Both the position numbers and the translations under genes were made by a program. A DNA stretch of 64,000 bases from Euzebyella saccharophila (lineage in GTDB: Bacteria; Bacteroidota; Bacteroidia; Flavobacteriales; Flavobacteriaceae). The stretch covers positions 62,001 through 126,000 of the forward strand of contig NZ_JACYFJ010000002.1 in NCBI RefSeq assembly GCF_014855495.1, written 5' to 3'. This document shows positions 1 to 8,964 of the stretch, piece by piece. How positions within the stretch are numbered: position 1 is the first letter of the stretch; every line of letters starts with the position of its first letter. The notes below the pieces were generated by a model. That model saw nothing but the letters and a program-made list of their open reading frames with translations, had not been told where the DNA came from and did no database searches.

Positions 1-798
1 TTGCTCATTAGTCATTTGGCGCTTCAGAAAATAGACAAAATAAGGGAGATTTATACTTCTGTCAATCAGGATAGTATTTTTAGTAATTGTCCTTTTACCA
101 TCCAAAAGAAGCACGGAGTCCATAATATTGGTATCAATCACTGGAATGTTTTAAAAAACTTTTACCGAGGCCGAAAAACTTTTGGGGAGAGTAAGAACCT
201 GCATACACTTATCAAGAATACGCTTACTAAGGAGGAGTTTCAAGCTTTAAAAAACGGTCCTAAAAATATAATTGTTACCGTTTCCAATTTATCCCTGAAC
301 CAAGTGGAATATAAGTCCATCAATGATTTTTCATATGAAGATTTTGTAGAATGGGTGTGGATTTCCTGTAATTACACTCCCTTTATGAGCTTGGTTCGAA
401 AAAACGGATGTGAATATGCCGATGGCGGCTTGGGGAACATGGTACCTATTGAGGAAGCGGTGAGAAGGGGCGCCAAAGAAATTGATGTGATCGTATTGCA
501 AACCGAAGTGACCCATTTAAATAGGTTGCCCTCTAAAAACGCATTTTCCCTTTTAACAACTATGTTCGAGTTTATGTTGGACCGGATTGAATTTCAGAAT
601 ATTAAAATAGGAAAGTACGCAGCCGGCCATAATGAGGCTATTATCAATTTTTACTATACCCCCACGGTTCTTACGACCAATTCTTTGGTCTTTGACAAGG
701 AAAAAATGACCGCATGGTGGGAGAGAGGCTATAACTTTGCTAAATTCAAGAATACGGAACTCAATCAGATAGAACCAGAAAAAGGCGAAGTACTCTAA
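1..798 (+). CDS. Patatin-like phospholipase, C-terminal part (5' end outside window)
   Basis: The frame is open from the first base. The 265 visible residues match the back half of patatin-type serine lipases. The stretch CNYTPFMSLVRKNGCEYADG (about residues 123-142) ends in the DGG motif (141-143) that supplies the catalytic Asp of the Ser-Asp dyad. The oxyanion glycine loop and the GxSxG nucleophile motif are absent, so roughly the first quarter of the protein lies upstream of the window. The protein presumably hydrolyses acyl esters of lipids. No membrane segment is visible in this part. Its stop codon lies inside a hairpin shared with the convergent gene at 835-1353. The family is fairly sure; the substrate is unknown. 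Confidence 0.75.
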   Translation: MLISHLALQKIDKIREIYTSVNQDSIFSNCPFTIQKKHGVHNIGINHWNVLKNFYRGRKTFGESKNLHTLIKNTLTKEEFQALKNGPKNIIVTVSNLSLNQVEYKSINDFSYEDFVEWVWISCNYTPFMSLVRKNGCEYADGGLGNMVPIEEAVRRGAKEIDVIVLQTEVTHLNRLPSKNAFSLLTTMFEFMLDRIEFQNIKIGKYAAGHNEAIINFYYTPTVLTTNSLVFDKEKMTAWWERGYNFAKFKNTELNQIEPEKGEVL

Positions 799-810
799 AA
801 TACTCCGCCT
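783..810. terminator. Hairpin terminator between convergent genes
   Basis: AGGCGAAGTA and TACTCCGCCT form a 10-bp stem with one mismatch around a short A-rich loop, followed by T-rich sequence on the + strand. The stem includes the end of the patatin gene and its stop codon, and could serve the convergent gene as well. Confidence 0.5.
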
Positions 811-834
811 ATTTTATATTTTATTTTCAGGGTT

Positions 835-1353
835 TTACCAGAGCTCGCCAACTTCCTTTTTCACAAAGGAAAGTGCAGTAGCAGATGGGGACTCTTTATC
901 CATAGTTTCTGTAAGGATATCTTCCCGGAGTTTGTCCGCAGCATCCGTTTCGCTCATAGCAGCTTTTCTGATCATTTGCACCGTAGCGCTTTTGGCCGCT
1001 TTGATAACGTTCCAACATTCATCTGTCATGTAGATTTGTTGCGATAGGTTATGGTCAAATTCCGTTTCAATGGTTCTGATCAAAAGTTGCTCATAGTCGT
1101 TTTTATTACCTGATTTGGGTGCTACACGCACTACCAAGCTGGGAATAGCAATACGTTCTAAAAACAAGGCCATTCGTTCATAGGCTTGTAGACGAATAGG
1201 TAAGGTGTTTTTTTGGGTATCCTTATGTAAAAGAAAACGTCTTCTCCCTTCTTCATTACGTGTGTGAAGCCTAAAAAAGTAGAAGGCCACCAAACCGGTG
1301 ACTACAGCGGGTAATAGAAAACCGAAAAATTGTAAAATAGTTTCTCCAGACAT
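835..1353 (-). CDS. Conserved membrane-anchored protein of unknown function
   Basis: This is a 172-residue protein with one N-terminal transmembrane segment at about residues 7-27, then a short basic stretch (RLHTRNEEGRRRF), then a soluble mainly helical domain. The topology suggests an inner-membrane anchor with the domain in the cytoplasm. The arrangement LPIRLQAYERMALFLERI is typical of a small family conserved in Flavobacteriia (probably DUF7935); no activity is known to me. The ATG is clear. It is convergent with the patatin gene and stands alone. No catalytic motif is seen. Confidence 0.6.
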   Translation of the reverse strand: MSGETILQFFGFLLPAVVTGLVAFYFFRLHTRNEEGRRRFLLHKDTQKNTLPIRLQAYERMALFLERIAIPSLVVRVAPKSGNKNDYEQLLIRTIETEFDHNLSQQIYMTDECWNVIKAAKSATVQMIRKAAMSETDAADKLREDILTETMDKESPSATALSFVKKEVGELW

Positions 1354-1453
1354 GATTTTGGGTGGTTTTAGGCCGAAAAAGATTAAGGCCGATTACTTTG
1401 TTTAGAGAACGATTGATTTTTAAAAAAAGTATGATGAAAAATATAGAAAAAAG

Positions 1454-1480
1454 TAAGGCCGCATTAAAAATACGGCCTTA
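1454..1480 (-). terminator. Rho-independent terminator of the 1504-2271 gene
   Basis: TAAGGCCG (1454-1461) pairs perfectly with CGGCCTTA (1473-1480). Read on the minus strand, the hairpin is followed by an ACTTTTTTC tract, as expected for a terminator of the gene that ends at 1504. Confidence 0.75.
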
Positions 1481-1503
1481 TACATTATAAATTTCAATCT
1501 AAT

Positions 1504-2271
1504 TTACTTCTTCATCTCCTCACGCACCATATCATAAAAAGCACCATAGGCTGGATGGATGATTACCTGAATCCCTTCTTTTAAGTTACCGTCACGTCCT
1601 AAACTGGCCACACGTTCCGCTTCTACACCGGCTTCCTTTAGTTTTCGGGCTACCGATAAGGCTTGCTGAGCGGGAATATGGATATCTCCCGTCATACTTA
1701 AACCTTCAACCGTCACATTCGCTTTTGGATTGGCTGCTAAAATTTGTGCGATTTTCTCCGCCCAAGAAGCTCCTTCAGCGGTAAGTTGGTCTCCCGTATC
1801 GCTTCCAAAAAGTCCGTTTAGGGTATTTGAAACAACTACGCCTCCATTGGCCACGGATATTTTGGCATTTTCTCCCATGGTTTGCTTTACATTGGTCAAA
1901 ATGACAATCGCCGTAGAATCATTACTGCTAATGGCATCCTTTATGGCTTTTAGCTGATTTTCCTTGGCCTCTAAACTGGCCATCGCGCTGGTAACTATAT
2001 TACTGTTCTTGTTAGATACCTCAGCAAAACTTTTCATATTCTGCATTAGTGTATTATTGGCATCTTGAAGTTCCGTTACCTGACTTTCATAAGAGTTGGC
2101 TTTGTCCGTTGCAATACGCTCCGTTTTTTTGGACTCCAGCAATTCACTGTTTACGCTATCCAATTGTGATTTTAATTCGTCAATTTCAGCAATCAGATCA
2201 CTCTTGCGTTGAGCATGAAGGCTAGTAAGTGAAAAAGCAAGTAAAAATATCGCTAGAAAATAATTTTTCAT
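1504..2271 (-). CDS. OmpA-like envelope protein lacking the peptidoglycan-binding residues
   Basis: The 255-residue protein has an N-terminal signal peptide (about 1-20, ending LHA|QRK), a coiled coil at about 22-80 and a C-terminal alpha/beta domain that resembles OmpA. The C-terminal domain keeps the fold pattern (NVTVEG, then ALSVARKLKEAGVEAERV, then a VIIHP strand). It lacks the Asp of the usual EGHTD motif and the Arg of the NRRV motif, which hold the meso-diaminopimelate of peptidoglycan. The layout is the same as the canonical protein at 8005-8859, so the two look like paralogues. Its role is probably periplasmic and structural; direct peptidoglycan binding is unlikely. It is a single gene with its own terminator. 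Confidence 0.65.
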   Translation of the reverse strand: MKNYFLAIFLLAFSLTSLHAQRKSDLIAEIDELKSQLDSVNSELLESKKTERIATDKANSYESQVTELQDANNTLMQNMKSFAEVSNKNSNIVTSAMASLEAKENQLKAIKDAISSNDSTAIVILTNVKQTMGENAKISVANGGVVVSNTLNGLFGSDTGDQLTAEGASWAEKIAQILAANPKANVTVEGLSMTGDIHIPAQQALSVARKLKEAGVEAERVASLGRDGNLKEGIQVIIHPAYGAFYDMVREEMKK

Positions 2272-2388
2272 TGATGGGGATTAATTATGAACCTTCTAAG
2301 GTTCGTTACAATTTATTGGGCACAAAAATATATTTTATTCCTTTCCTGTGAAAATACCTTAAATAAAATCGGTGATCGGCATTTATGA

Positions 2389-3663
2389 TTAGTTCTCCAA
2401 ATAATCCAAACTCATTTCGGTCAAAGCTTTCACTCCCAATAAGAGTCCGCTATCATCAATCATGAAATCCGGTGTGTGGTGCGGAAAAGATTCTGTATTT
2501 CCCGGAGTCATTCCCCCTAAAAAGAAGAAAAAACCAGGAATTTTATTTTGGTAGTATGAAAAATCCTCACCGCCGGTTACCGCCTTTTGAAGCTGTACAT
2601 TTCTATCTCCGGCTACTTTTTTTAAGGAAGGAATTACCCGTTCCGTTAAGGAAAGATCATTATAGGTAATATCCGTATTATCCTTAAAGATGATGGAGGC
2701 GTTTCCGCCATAAGCCTTGGCTATCGTAGGGACCATTTCTTGCATGCGTCTGGTAATTTGTTCTTTCATATCATAGTCCAACGTACGTACTGTTCCGATC
2801 ATTTCTGCTGTTTCGGGAATAATGTTAAAGCGCACGCCGCTGGTTATTTTACCCACTGTAATGACGGCGGCCTCGTTGGTAAGTTCTGCTTCACGACTAA
2901 TAATGGTCTGCAGACCATCAATAATCTTTGCACTGATGAGTATGGGGTCGATGCCCGACCAAGGTTGCGAACCGTGACTTTGTTTGCCCTTAACGTTTAT
3001 TGTGAAGTGCTGAACAGCAGCCATGGTACCGCCAGGCTTGTACCTAATAACACCAACCGGGGTTTGAGAATTAATATGGAGTCCGAAAATGGCTTCCACA
3101 TCCGGATTTTTTAATACCCCTTCTTTGATCATAAGGGAAGCACCGCCTTCTTCTCCCGGTGGTGGGCCTTCTTCCGCGGGTTGAAAAATAAATTTAATAG
3201 TACCGTTAATTTGGTCTTTGTGTTTCGATAAAATCTCGGCTACCCCCATTAAGATGGCCACATGTGAATCATGTCCGCAGGCATGCATCACAGGAACCAT
3301 CTCCCCTTTAAACTCGGCTTTTACTGTAGATTTAAAAGGCAAGTTGTTGCGCTCAGGAACCGGCAAAGCATCCATATCCGCTCTTAGGGCAATGGTTTTT
3401 CCATTTTTTTTGCCTTTTAAAATCCCTACCACACCTGTATGTGCAATACCTGTATGTACTTCCATTCCCAAGGACTCCAAGTGTTTGGCTATCTTTTCAG
3501 CAGTTTTAAACTCCCTGTTGGACAGTTCTGGGTTTTTATGGATTTCCCTTCGCCATTCGATCACTTTAGACTCAATCTTTTTATAGTCTTTTTCAAATCT
3601 CAGATTTTGCGCAAATAACGATCCACCACAGAAGGTCAAAATGGTAATTAAAAGTATTCTCAT
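2389..3663 (-). CDS. Secreted M20-family amidohydrolase (N-acyl amino acid hydrolase type)
   Basis: The 424-residue zinc amidohydrolase has an N-terminal signal peptide (about 1-19, SLFAQ). Motifs in order are ALRADMDALP (about 92-101), HACGHD (127-132), PAEEG (162-166) and GGEDF in the last fifth. These give the two-metal site and the general base of the M20D group (hippurate, IAA-amino-acid and N-acyl-amino-acid hydrolases). The central insertion with VKGKQSHGSQPW is the dimerisation lid. The product is presumably periplasmic and frees amino acids from N-acyl or peptide conjugates. The exact substrate cannot be read from the sequence. It is a single gene, with no operon partner. Confidence 0.85.
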   Translation of the reverse strand: MRILLITILTFCGGSLFAQNLRFEKDYKKIESKVIEWRREIHKNPELSNREFKTAEKIAKHLESLGMEVHTGIAHTGVVGILKGKKNGKTIALRADMDALPVPERNNLPFKSTVKAEFKGEMVPVMHACGHDSHVAILMGVAEILSKHKDQINGTIKFIFQPAEEGPPPGEEGGASLMIKEGVLKNPDVEAIFGLHINSQTPVGVIRYKPGGTMAAVQHFTINVKGKQSHGSQPWSGIDPILISAKIIDGLQTIISREAELTNEAAVITVGKITSGVRFNIIPETAEMIGTVRTLDYDMKEQITRRMQEMVPTIAKAYGGNASIIFKDNTDITYNDLSLTERVIPSLKKVAGDRNVQLQKAVTGGEDFSYYQNKIPGFFFFLGGMTPGNTESFPHHTPDFMIDDSGLLLGVKALTEMSLDYLEN

Positions 3664-3821
3664 AATTAAAAAAGTTACTTAAATATACATACTGATGGGC
3701 GATTGACCTATTCCCGAAGACAATTTTAGGTGTTGATAAGAATATCCTTAGAATTAAGCTGTAGATTTTACCATAAGCCCAATAATGGCTAAATTCACAA
3801 CGCTAAAAAGAAGGTTTAGGT

Positions 3822-6149
3822 TTGAAGAATTTTGTTGATGAGTTAAATGATGCCCAAAAGGCTCCGGTACTTCATAAAGATGGTCCGTTAATGGTAATTG
3901 CCGGTGCTGGATCTGGAAAAACACGTGTATTAACGTATCGTATTGCCCATCTCATGGCACAAGGGGTAGATTCCTTCAATATATTGGCCCTGACCTTTAC
4001 CAATAAGGCGGCTCGTGAAATGAAAGCCCGTATTGCCCAGATAGTTGGTAATTCCGAGGCAAAAAACCTGTGGATGGGTACTTTTCACTCTGTATTCGCC
4101 AAATTATTACGATTTGATGGTAGCCATTTGGGCTTTCCTAGCAATTTCACCATCTATGATACCCAAGACTCCCAAAGGTTGATCGCTTCCATAATCAAGG
4201 AAATGGGATTGGACAAGGACGTTTATAAGTACAAACAAGTTCAAAATAGGATATCGTCCTATAAAAACAGCCTTATTACGGTTAAGGCCTATTTTCAGAA
4301 TCCCGAATTAATGGAGGCCGATGCAATGGCCAAAAGACCCAGATTGGGGGAGATATATCAGAATTATGTAGATCGCTGCTTTAAGGCCGGTGCCATGGAT
4401 TTTGATGATTTATTATTGAGAACCAACGAGCTTTTAAATCGTTTTCCGGAAGTACTGATGAAGTACCAAGAGCGGTTTAAATATATTTTGGTAGATGAGT
4501 ACCAAGATACCAACCACTCCCAGTACTTAATAGTAAAGGCCTTGGCCGATCGCTACCAAAATATTTGTGTGGTGGGGGATGATGCACAGAGTATTTATTC
4601 CTTTAGGGGCGCCAATATTAGTAATATCCTGAATTTTCAAAGAGATTACGATAATGTGGCCATGTACCGTTTGGAGCAAAATTATCGTTCTACCCGGAAT
4701 ATTGTAAATGCGGCTAATTCAATTATCGCAAAGAATAAGAACCAATTGGAAAAATCGGTTTGGACAGATAATGATGACGGTCCTTTGATAAAGGTGCATA
4801 GAAGCTCTACAGATGCGGAAGAAGGCCGGTATGTAGCAAGTGGTATTTGGGATACCCGTATGAACCAACACGTGCCCAATGGCGATTTTGCCGTTCTTTA
4901 TCGCACCAACTCCCAATCAAGGGCAATTGAAGATGCCTTAAGGAAGCGCGACATTCCTTATAGAATTTATGGTGGCCTTTCTTTTTACCAGCGTAAGGAA
5001 ATAAAGGATGTTCTTAGTTACTTGAGGTTGATAGTGAACCCAAAGGATGAGGAAGCCTTGAAGCGGGTCATCAATTTTCCGGCTAGGGGAATAGGCCAGA
5101 CTACGGTAGATAAGTTGACCGTAGCGGCCAATCATTATAACCGTTCCATTTTTGAAGTAATGGAACATTTGGGGAAACTCAATTTAAACATTAATGCCGG
5201 TACCAGACGCAAATTGGAAGATTTTGTGACCATGATCAAAAGCTTTCAGATCATGAACGAGGGGGCCGATGCTTTTGCGTTGGCAGAGCATGTGTCAAAA
5301 AAAACCGGACTTCTTCTAGAGTTTAAAAAAGATGGAACCCCTGAGGGTATTGCCCGAATGGAAAACATAGAAGAACTTTTAAACGGTATTAAGGATTTTG
5401 TAGAAGGCCAGAAGGAAATTGCCGATGCAACCGGAGACCTTTCGGAATTCTTGGAAGATGTGGCGCTTGCGACCGATTTGGACAATGATACAGGAGATGA
5501 TGACCGCGTAGCCCTAATGACCATTCATTTGGCAAAAGGACTGGAATTTCCTTATGTCTATATCGTTGGTATGGAAGAAGATCTTTTTCCCTCTGCCATG
5601 AGTATGAATACCCGCAGTGAACTGGAAGAGGAAAGAAGACTTTTTTACGTGGCACTTACCCGTGCCGAAAAGCAGGCATACCTCACTTATACACAGAACC
5701 GATATCGTTGGGGAAAATTGATCGATGCCGAGCCGAGCAGGTTTTTGGAGGAGATTGATGAAAAATATGTGGAAAATCTAACGCCTATCGATACCGGTTA
5801 TCGCTACAAGCCTTTAGTGGATTCCGATATTTTTGGAGAGGTAGATAAAAGTAGATTGCGCCAAACAAAACCAGTAGCTGGCACACCTCCAACTACTAAA
5901 AAACCTAATGAATCTCAATTGAGAAAATTGAGAAAATTAAAGCCGGAATTATCGAATCCTGTGGGTAACACCAACAAAATAGATCCCAATCTTGAAGAAG
6001 GATCATTGGTAAACCATACCAGATTTGGTAGGGGCAAGGTGCTAAAGATTGAAGGCGTAGGCAATGATAAGAAAGCCGAAATTCAATTTGATCAAGGAGA
6101 TATTAAAAAGCTTTTGCTTCGCTTTGCCAAATTGGAGGTTGTTGGATAG
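3822..6149 (+). CDS. uvrD: UvrD/PcrA-type ATP-dependent DNA helicase
   Basis: This 775-residue SF1A helicase shows the Q-motif region LNDAQKAPV, Walker A AGAGSGKT (27-34), motif Ia TFTNKAAREMK, Walker B VDEYQDTN, motif III DDAQSIYSFRGA and the late motifs VALMTIHLAKGLEFPYVYIVG and FYVALTRA. The C-terminus (about 720-775) is the Tudor-like domain seen in PcrA (LVNHTRFGRGKVLKIEG). It unwinds DNA in nucleotide-excision and mismatch repair and clears proteins from forks. The start is a TTG: an in-frame stop lies six codons upstream and the first internal Met would remove the Q motif. Only 8 bp separate it from the Crp-type gene downstream. Confidence 0.93.
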   Translation: MKNFVDELNDAQKAPVLHKDGPLMVIAGAGSGKTRVLTYRIAHLMAQGVDSFNILALTFTNKAAREMKARIAQIVGNSEAKNLWMGTFHSVFAKLLRFDGSHLGFPSNFTIYDTQDSQRLIASIIKEMGLDKDVYKYKQVQNRISSYKNSLITVKAYFQNPELMEADAMAKRPRLGEIYQNYVDRCFKAGAMDFDDLLLRTNELLNRFPEVLMKYQERFKYILVDEYQDTNHSQYLIVKALADRYQNICVVGDDAQSIYSFRGANISNILNFQRDYDNVAMYRLEQNYRSTRNIVNAANSIIAKNKNQLEKSVWTDNDDGPLIKVHRSSTDAEEGRYVASGIWDTRMNQHVPNGDFAVLYRTNSQSRAIEDALRKRDIPYRIYGGLSFYQRKEIKDVLSYLRLIVNPKDEEALKRVINFPARGIGQTTVDKLTVAANHYNRSIFEVMEHLGKLNLNINAGTRRKLEDFVTMIKSFQIMNEGADAFALAEHVSKKTGLLLEFKKDGTPEGIARMENIEELLNGIKDFVEGQKEIADATGDLSEFLEDVALATDLDNDTGDDDRVALMTIHLAKGLEFPYVYIVGMEEDLFPSAMSMNTRSELEEERRLFYVALTRAEKQAYLTYTQNRYRWGKLIDAEPSRFLEEIDEKYVENLTPIDTGYRYKPLVDSDIFGEVDKSRLRQTKPVAGTPPTTKKPNESQLRKLRKLKPELSNPVGNTNKIDPNLEEGSLVNHTRFGRGKVLKIEGVGNDKKAEIQFDQGDIKKLLLRFAKLEVVG

Positions 6150-6157
6150 GGACTGCT

Positions 6158-6733
6158 ATGGAAGAAAAGGTTCGGTACTTAAGTAGAATCTATCAACATC
6201 CGGATTTAGGTATTGAAGATATTCAAAAACTGGCTGCAGTTCATGAAAAGGTTTCATTTAAAAAAGGGGATTTCATACTCCAAAAAGGCGAAATTCTCAA
6301 TGAATATTACATTTTAGAAAAGGGACTTTTCCGTTCTTTTGTGCATGATTATCAAGGGAACGATATAACGATCGATTTTTTTAGCGAAAATGATATTCTT
6401 ATTGAGGTTTCTTCCTTGTTTCAACGAATACCTACACAAGAAAATATTGAAGCACTTACCGATAGTGTCGCCTATAAAATTGATTTTACAGATTTTCAAG
6501 AGCTTTTTCATAAGTTGGGAGGATTTAGTGAATGGGGCCGTTCCTGGATGTCCAGCAGCCTTTTTTCCTTTAAAAACCGTTCAACCCTAATGAGGGTAGA
6601 AAGCGCTAGGGAAAGGTATGAACGTCTTTTAAAGGAAAAGCCCACCGTTGGTAAAATGGCTCCCTTAAAACATATTGCTTCCTACTTGGGAATTACGGAC
6701 AGTACACTAAGTAGAATTAGAAAAGTACGGTAA
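6158..6733 (+). CDS. Crp/Fnr-family transcriptional regulator
   Basis: The 191-residue protein has an N-terminal cyclic-nucleotide-binding-type beta barrel (about 20-125; FKKGDFILQKGEILNEYYILEKG) and a C-terminal helix-turn-helix (PLKHIASYLGITDSTLSRIR). It belongs to the Bacteroidota group in which the effector is usually unknown, and the phosphate-binding arginine of true Crp is not evident. It follows the helicase gene by 8 bp and precedes a VOC-family gene by 77 bp. That gap carries its own A/T-rich leader, so the VOC gene may be a separate unit or a target. Confidence 0.85.
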   Translation: MEEKVRYLSRIYQHPDLGIEDIQKLAAVHEKVSFKKGDFILQKGEILNEYYILEKGLFRSFVHDYQGNDITIDFFSENDILIEVSSLFQRIPTQENIEALTDSVAYKIDFTDFQELFHKLGGFSEWGRSWMSSSLFSFKNRSTLMRVESARERYERLLKEKPTVGKMAPLKHIASYLGITDSTLSRIRKVR

Positions 6734-6810
6734 TTTCATTTCTTGCCCTAGGTCAAGTATTTCACTTTTTTAATGGCCTACCTTGTTTCCATAATTTAAA
6801 ACCTAAAAAA

Positions 6811-7203
6811 ATGGAAATTAAAAATCCCGTAGGCTGGTTCGAAATCTATGTTGATGATATGGACCGAGCACAAAAATTTTATGAGAATATCCTTCAGGTA
6901 AATCTGGAAATCCTAGCGGATCCCGCTAAAGACTCTGAGGAGAAAATTATGATGCGTTCTTTTCCATCCGATATGCAACAATACGGTGCTTCAGGTGCTT
7001 TGGTATATATGGATGGATTAAAGGCAGGGGGAAATAGCACCTTGGTCTATTTCTCGTGTGAAGATTGCTCGGTGGAAGAAGGACGGATTGAGGCTGCCGG
7101 AGGAAAAGTTTTTAAAACTAAAATGAGCATTGGTGAATATGGTTTTATTAGTCTTGGTAGTGATACGGAAGGTAATATGTTTGGGCTACATTCTCTAAAA
7201 TAG
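6811..7203 (+). CDS. VOC (glyoxalase/bleomycin-resistance fold) protein
   Basis: This is a single VOC domain of 130 residues. It opens with PVGWFEIYVDDMDRAQKFYE, has the paired repeat with LVYFSCEDCSVEEGRIEAAGG, and ends TEGNMFGLHS. Members bind a metal and act on small molecules or serve as resistance or binding proteins. The substrate is unknown and proteins of this PhnB-like size are often annotated only as VOC. It is probably cytoplasmic. It lies downstream of a Crp-type regulator on the same strand. Confidence 0.8.
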   Translation: MEIKNPVGWFEIYVDDMDRAQKFYENILQVNLEILADPAKDSEEKIMMRSFPSDMQQYGASGALVYMDGLKAGGNSTLVYFSCEDCSVEEGRIEAAGGKVFKTKMSIGEYGFISLGSDTEGNMFGLHSLK

Positions 7204-7310
7204 GGCAAAAACTATGGTGTCCTTATTGAATTGGGCTAATAGTAAATCTTTTAGCGATTTATATAATCGTAAAAAGTTTTATTTTGGTATGGAATTTAAT
7301 AAGCATTTCC

Positions 7311-7931
7311 ATGGCGGAACTCATCAGGATATACGAAGAAAACCCAAACCCAAAGGAAGTAGCCAAAGTTGTAGAGGTATTGCGAAAGGGTGGACTTATT
7401 ATATACCCAACGGATACGGTTTATGGTCTCGGTTGCGATATCACCAATTCTAGGGCCTTGGAGAAAATAGCAAGAATTAAAGGAATTAAACTGGCAAAGG
7501 CCAATTGGTCCTTTATATGTGCTGATTTAAGTAACCTTTCAGATTATGTAAGGCAAATAGATACCGGAACATTTAAAATATTAAAAAGGGCCCTCCCGGG
7601 CCCTTATACCTTTATCTTGCCAGGAAACAATAACTTACCCAAGGATTTTAAAAAGAAAAAGACGGTAGGTATTAGGGTTCCAAACAACAACATAGCCAAA
7701 GCATTGGTTGAAGGGCTTGGAAATCCCATTGTTTCCACTTCCATTAGGGATGAAGATGAAGTTTTGGAGTATACTACCGATCCAGAGCTCATTTTTGAAA
7801 AATGGCAAAACCTAGTGGATATGGTAATTGATGGAGGTTACGGGGACAATGTGGCCTCCACGGTAATTGACTTATCTGAAAGTGAGCCTTTTGTGGTAAG
7901 GGAAGGAAAGGGAAGCCTAGATATTTTTTAA
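7311..7931 (+). CDS. L-threonylcarbamoyladenylate synthase / YciO-YrdC-Sua5 family
   Basis: A 206-residue YrdC-domain protein. Motifs are YPTDTVYGLGCD, KANWSFICADLSNLSDYV, ALPGPYTFILPG and GIRVPNN. The family makes threonylcarbamoyl-AMP for t6A modification of ANN-decoding tRNAs. The usual K-R-P-x-x-x-P motif is replaced by KLAKANWSFI, as in the YciO branch, whose function is less certain. The ATG at 7311 is preferred; extending the frame to a TTG at 7284 adds only nine residues with no family support. A hairpin terminator follows. Confidence 0.8.
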   Translation: MAELIRIYEENPNPKEVAKVVEVLRKGGLIIYPTDTVYGLGCDITNSRALEKIARIKGIKLAKANWSFICADLSNLSDYVRQIDTGTFKILKRALPGPYTFILPGNNNLPKDFKKKKTVGIRVPNNNIAKALVEGLGNPIVSTSIRDEDEVLEYTTDPELIFEKWQNLVDMVIDGGYGDNVASTVIDLSESEPFVVREGKGSLDIF

Positions 7932-7950
7932 ATTTTAAAATTTGGAAAAC

Positions 7951-7990
7951 AAAAAAGCCGCAACTTTTAAGGTTACGGCTTTATTTATTT
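7951..7990. terminator. Bidirectional hairpin terminator
   Basis: AAAAGCCG plus CAAC pairs with GGTT plus ACGGCTTT around a short loop (7953-7982), with A tracts before and T tracts after. It sits between the convergent YrdC-family and OmpA genes and can terminate both. Confidence 0.7.
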
Positions 7991-8004
7991 TTTCAGAAAC
8001 TATC

Positions 8005-8859
8005 TTAGTTATTGATAGCTGGATCTTTCATTCCTTCTTCGATCATACTATAGAATTGATCGATTTTAGGTAGAACAACGATTCTTGTTCTTCTGTTTTT
8101 AGATTTCTCGGTTGGAGAAACAGGAATGTATTCCGATCTACCTGCAGCGGTCATACGCTTAGGATCTACGTTAAAGTCGTTCTGAAGTATTCTCACGACA
8201 GAAGTTGCACGCTTAACACTCAAATCCCAGTTATCCAAAAGGTTTCCGTGTCTTCCGTAAGGTACGTCATCTGTGTGACCTTCTACCATAAATTCGAAAT
8301 CTGGCTTGTTATTAACAACTTGAGCAACTTTACCCAATACTTCTCTAGCCTTTCTAGTTACGTTGTAGCTTCCGCTGCTAAATAACAATTTGTCTGAGAT
8401 AGAAACGAAAACAACTCCTTTTTCAACACTAATTTCAATGTCTTCATCATCTAAATTACCCAAAACTCCTTTCAAGCTTTGTACCAATGCCAAGTTCACG
8501 GAATCTCTTCTTGTGATGGCATCTTGTAACTTACGAATTGTAAGATCCTTCTCTTTTAAGCTTTCCAAAGATTTTTCCAAGTTCTCGGCACCTTTGGTGG
8601 TTAGAGTGGTAAGGTTACCCATGTTGTTGATCAACTCTTGATTGTTTGCTTTTAAGAAAGCATTTTGATCGGCCAACGTTTTATTTCTGGAATCAGCAGT
8701 TGCTTTCTCTTCCAAACAGTCGTTCAACTTAACAGTTGCGGAATTTAATAAATCTTGAGCTTCTTTGTGTTTTGCCTCCAGATCATTGTATTTTTTAGAA
8801 GATACGCATGAGCCTAAAAGCAGGGTTGCACCTAAACAACCTAAAATCATTTTTTTCAT
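8005..8859 (-). CDS. OmpA-family outer-membrane lipoprotein
   Basis: The 284-residue protein has a lipoprotein signal (LLLGSC, Cys about 18), a coiled coil at about 20-110 and a canonical OmpA C-terminal domain. That domain carries VEGHTDDVPYG, WDLSVKRATSV and KNRRTRIVV, so the Asp and Arg that bind peptidoglycan are present. It probably anchors the outer membrane to the wall. It is a single gene with its own upstream region (about 105 bp). The second, degenerate OmpA-like protein at 1504-2271 shares its architecture. Confidence 0.9.
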   Translation of the reverse strand: MKKMILGCLGATLLLGSCVSSKKYNDLEAKHKEAQDLLNSATVKLNDCLEEKATADSRNKTLADQNAFLKANNQELINNMGNLTTLTTKGAENLEKSLESLKEKDLTIRKLQDAITRRDSVNLALVQSLKGVLGNLDDEDIEISVEKGVVFVSISDKLLFSSGSYNVTRKAREVLGKVAQVVNNKPDFEFMVEGHTDDVPYGRHGNLLDNWDLSVKRATSVVRILQNDFNVDPKRMTAAGRSEYIPVSPTEKSKNRRTRIVVLPKIDQFYSMIEEGMKDPAINN

Positions 8860-8964
8860 AATGTGTGATGTGGGTTACTAAGTATTAATTTTTGTTATTT
8901 GATTTTGCATCGACAATAAGCGACAAAATTATATAAACGCCAAATTTAGCATTTGCTATTTACG

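Noticed and set aside
2740-3586. Two plus-strand frames of 122-124 codons antisense to the amidohydrolase gene
   Set aside because: The minus-strand M20 gene has clear motifs over the whole stretch; the opposite frames show none.
7214-7453. A 79-codon plus-strand frame before the YrdC-type gene
   Set aside because: It overlaps the start of the YrdC-type coding sequence in another frame and resembles no family.
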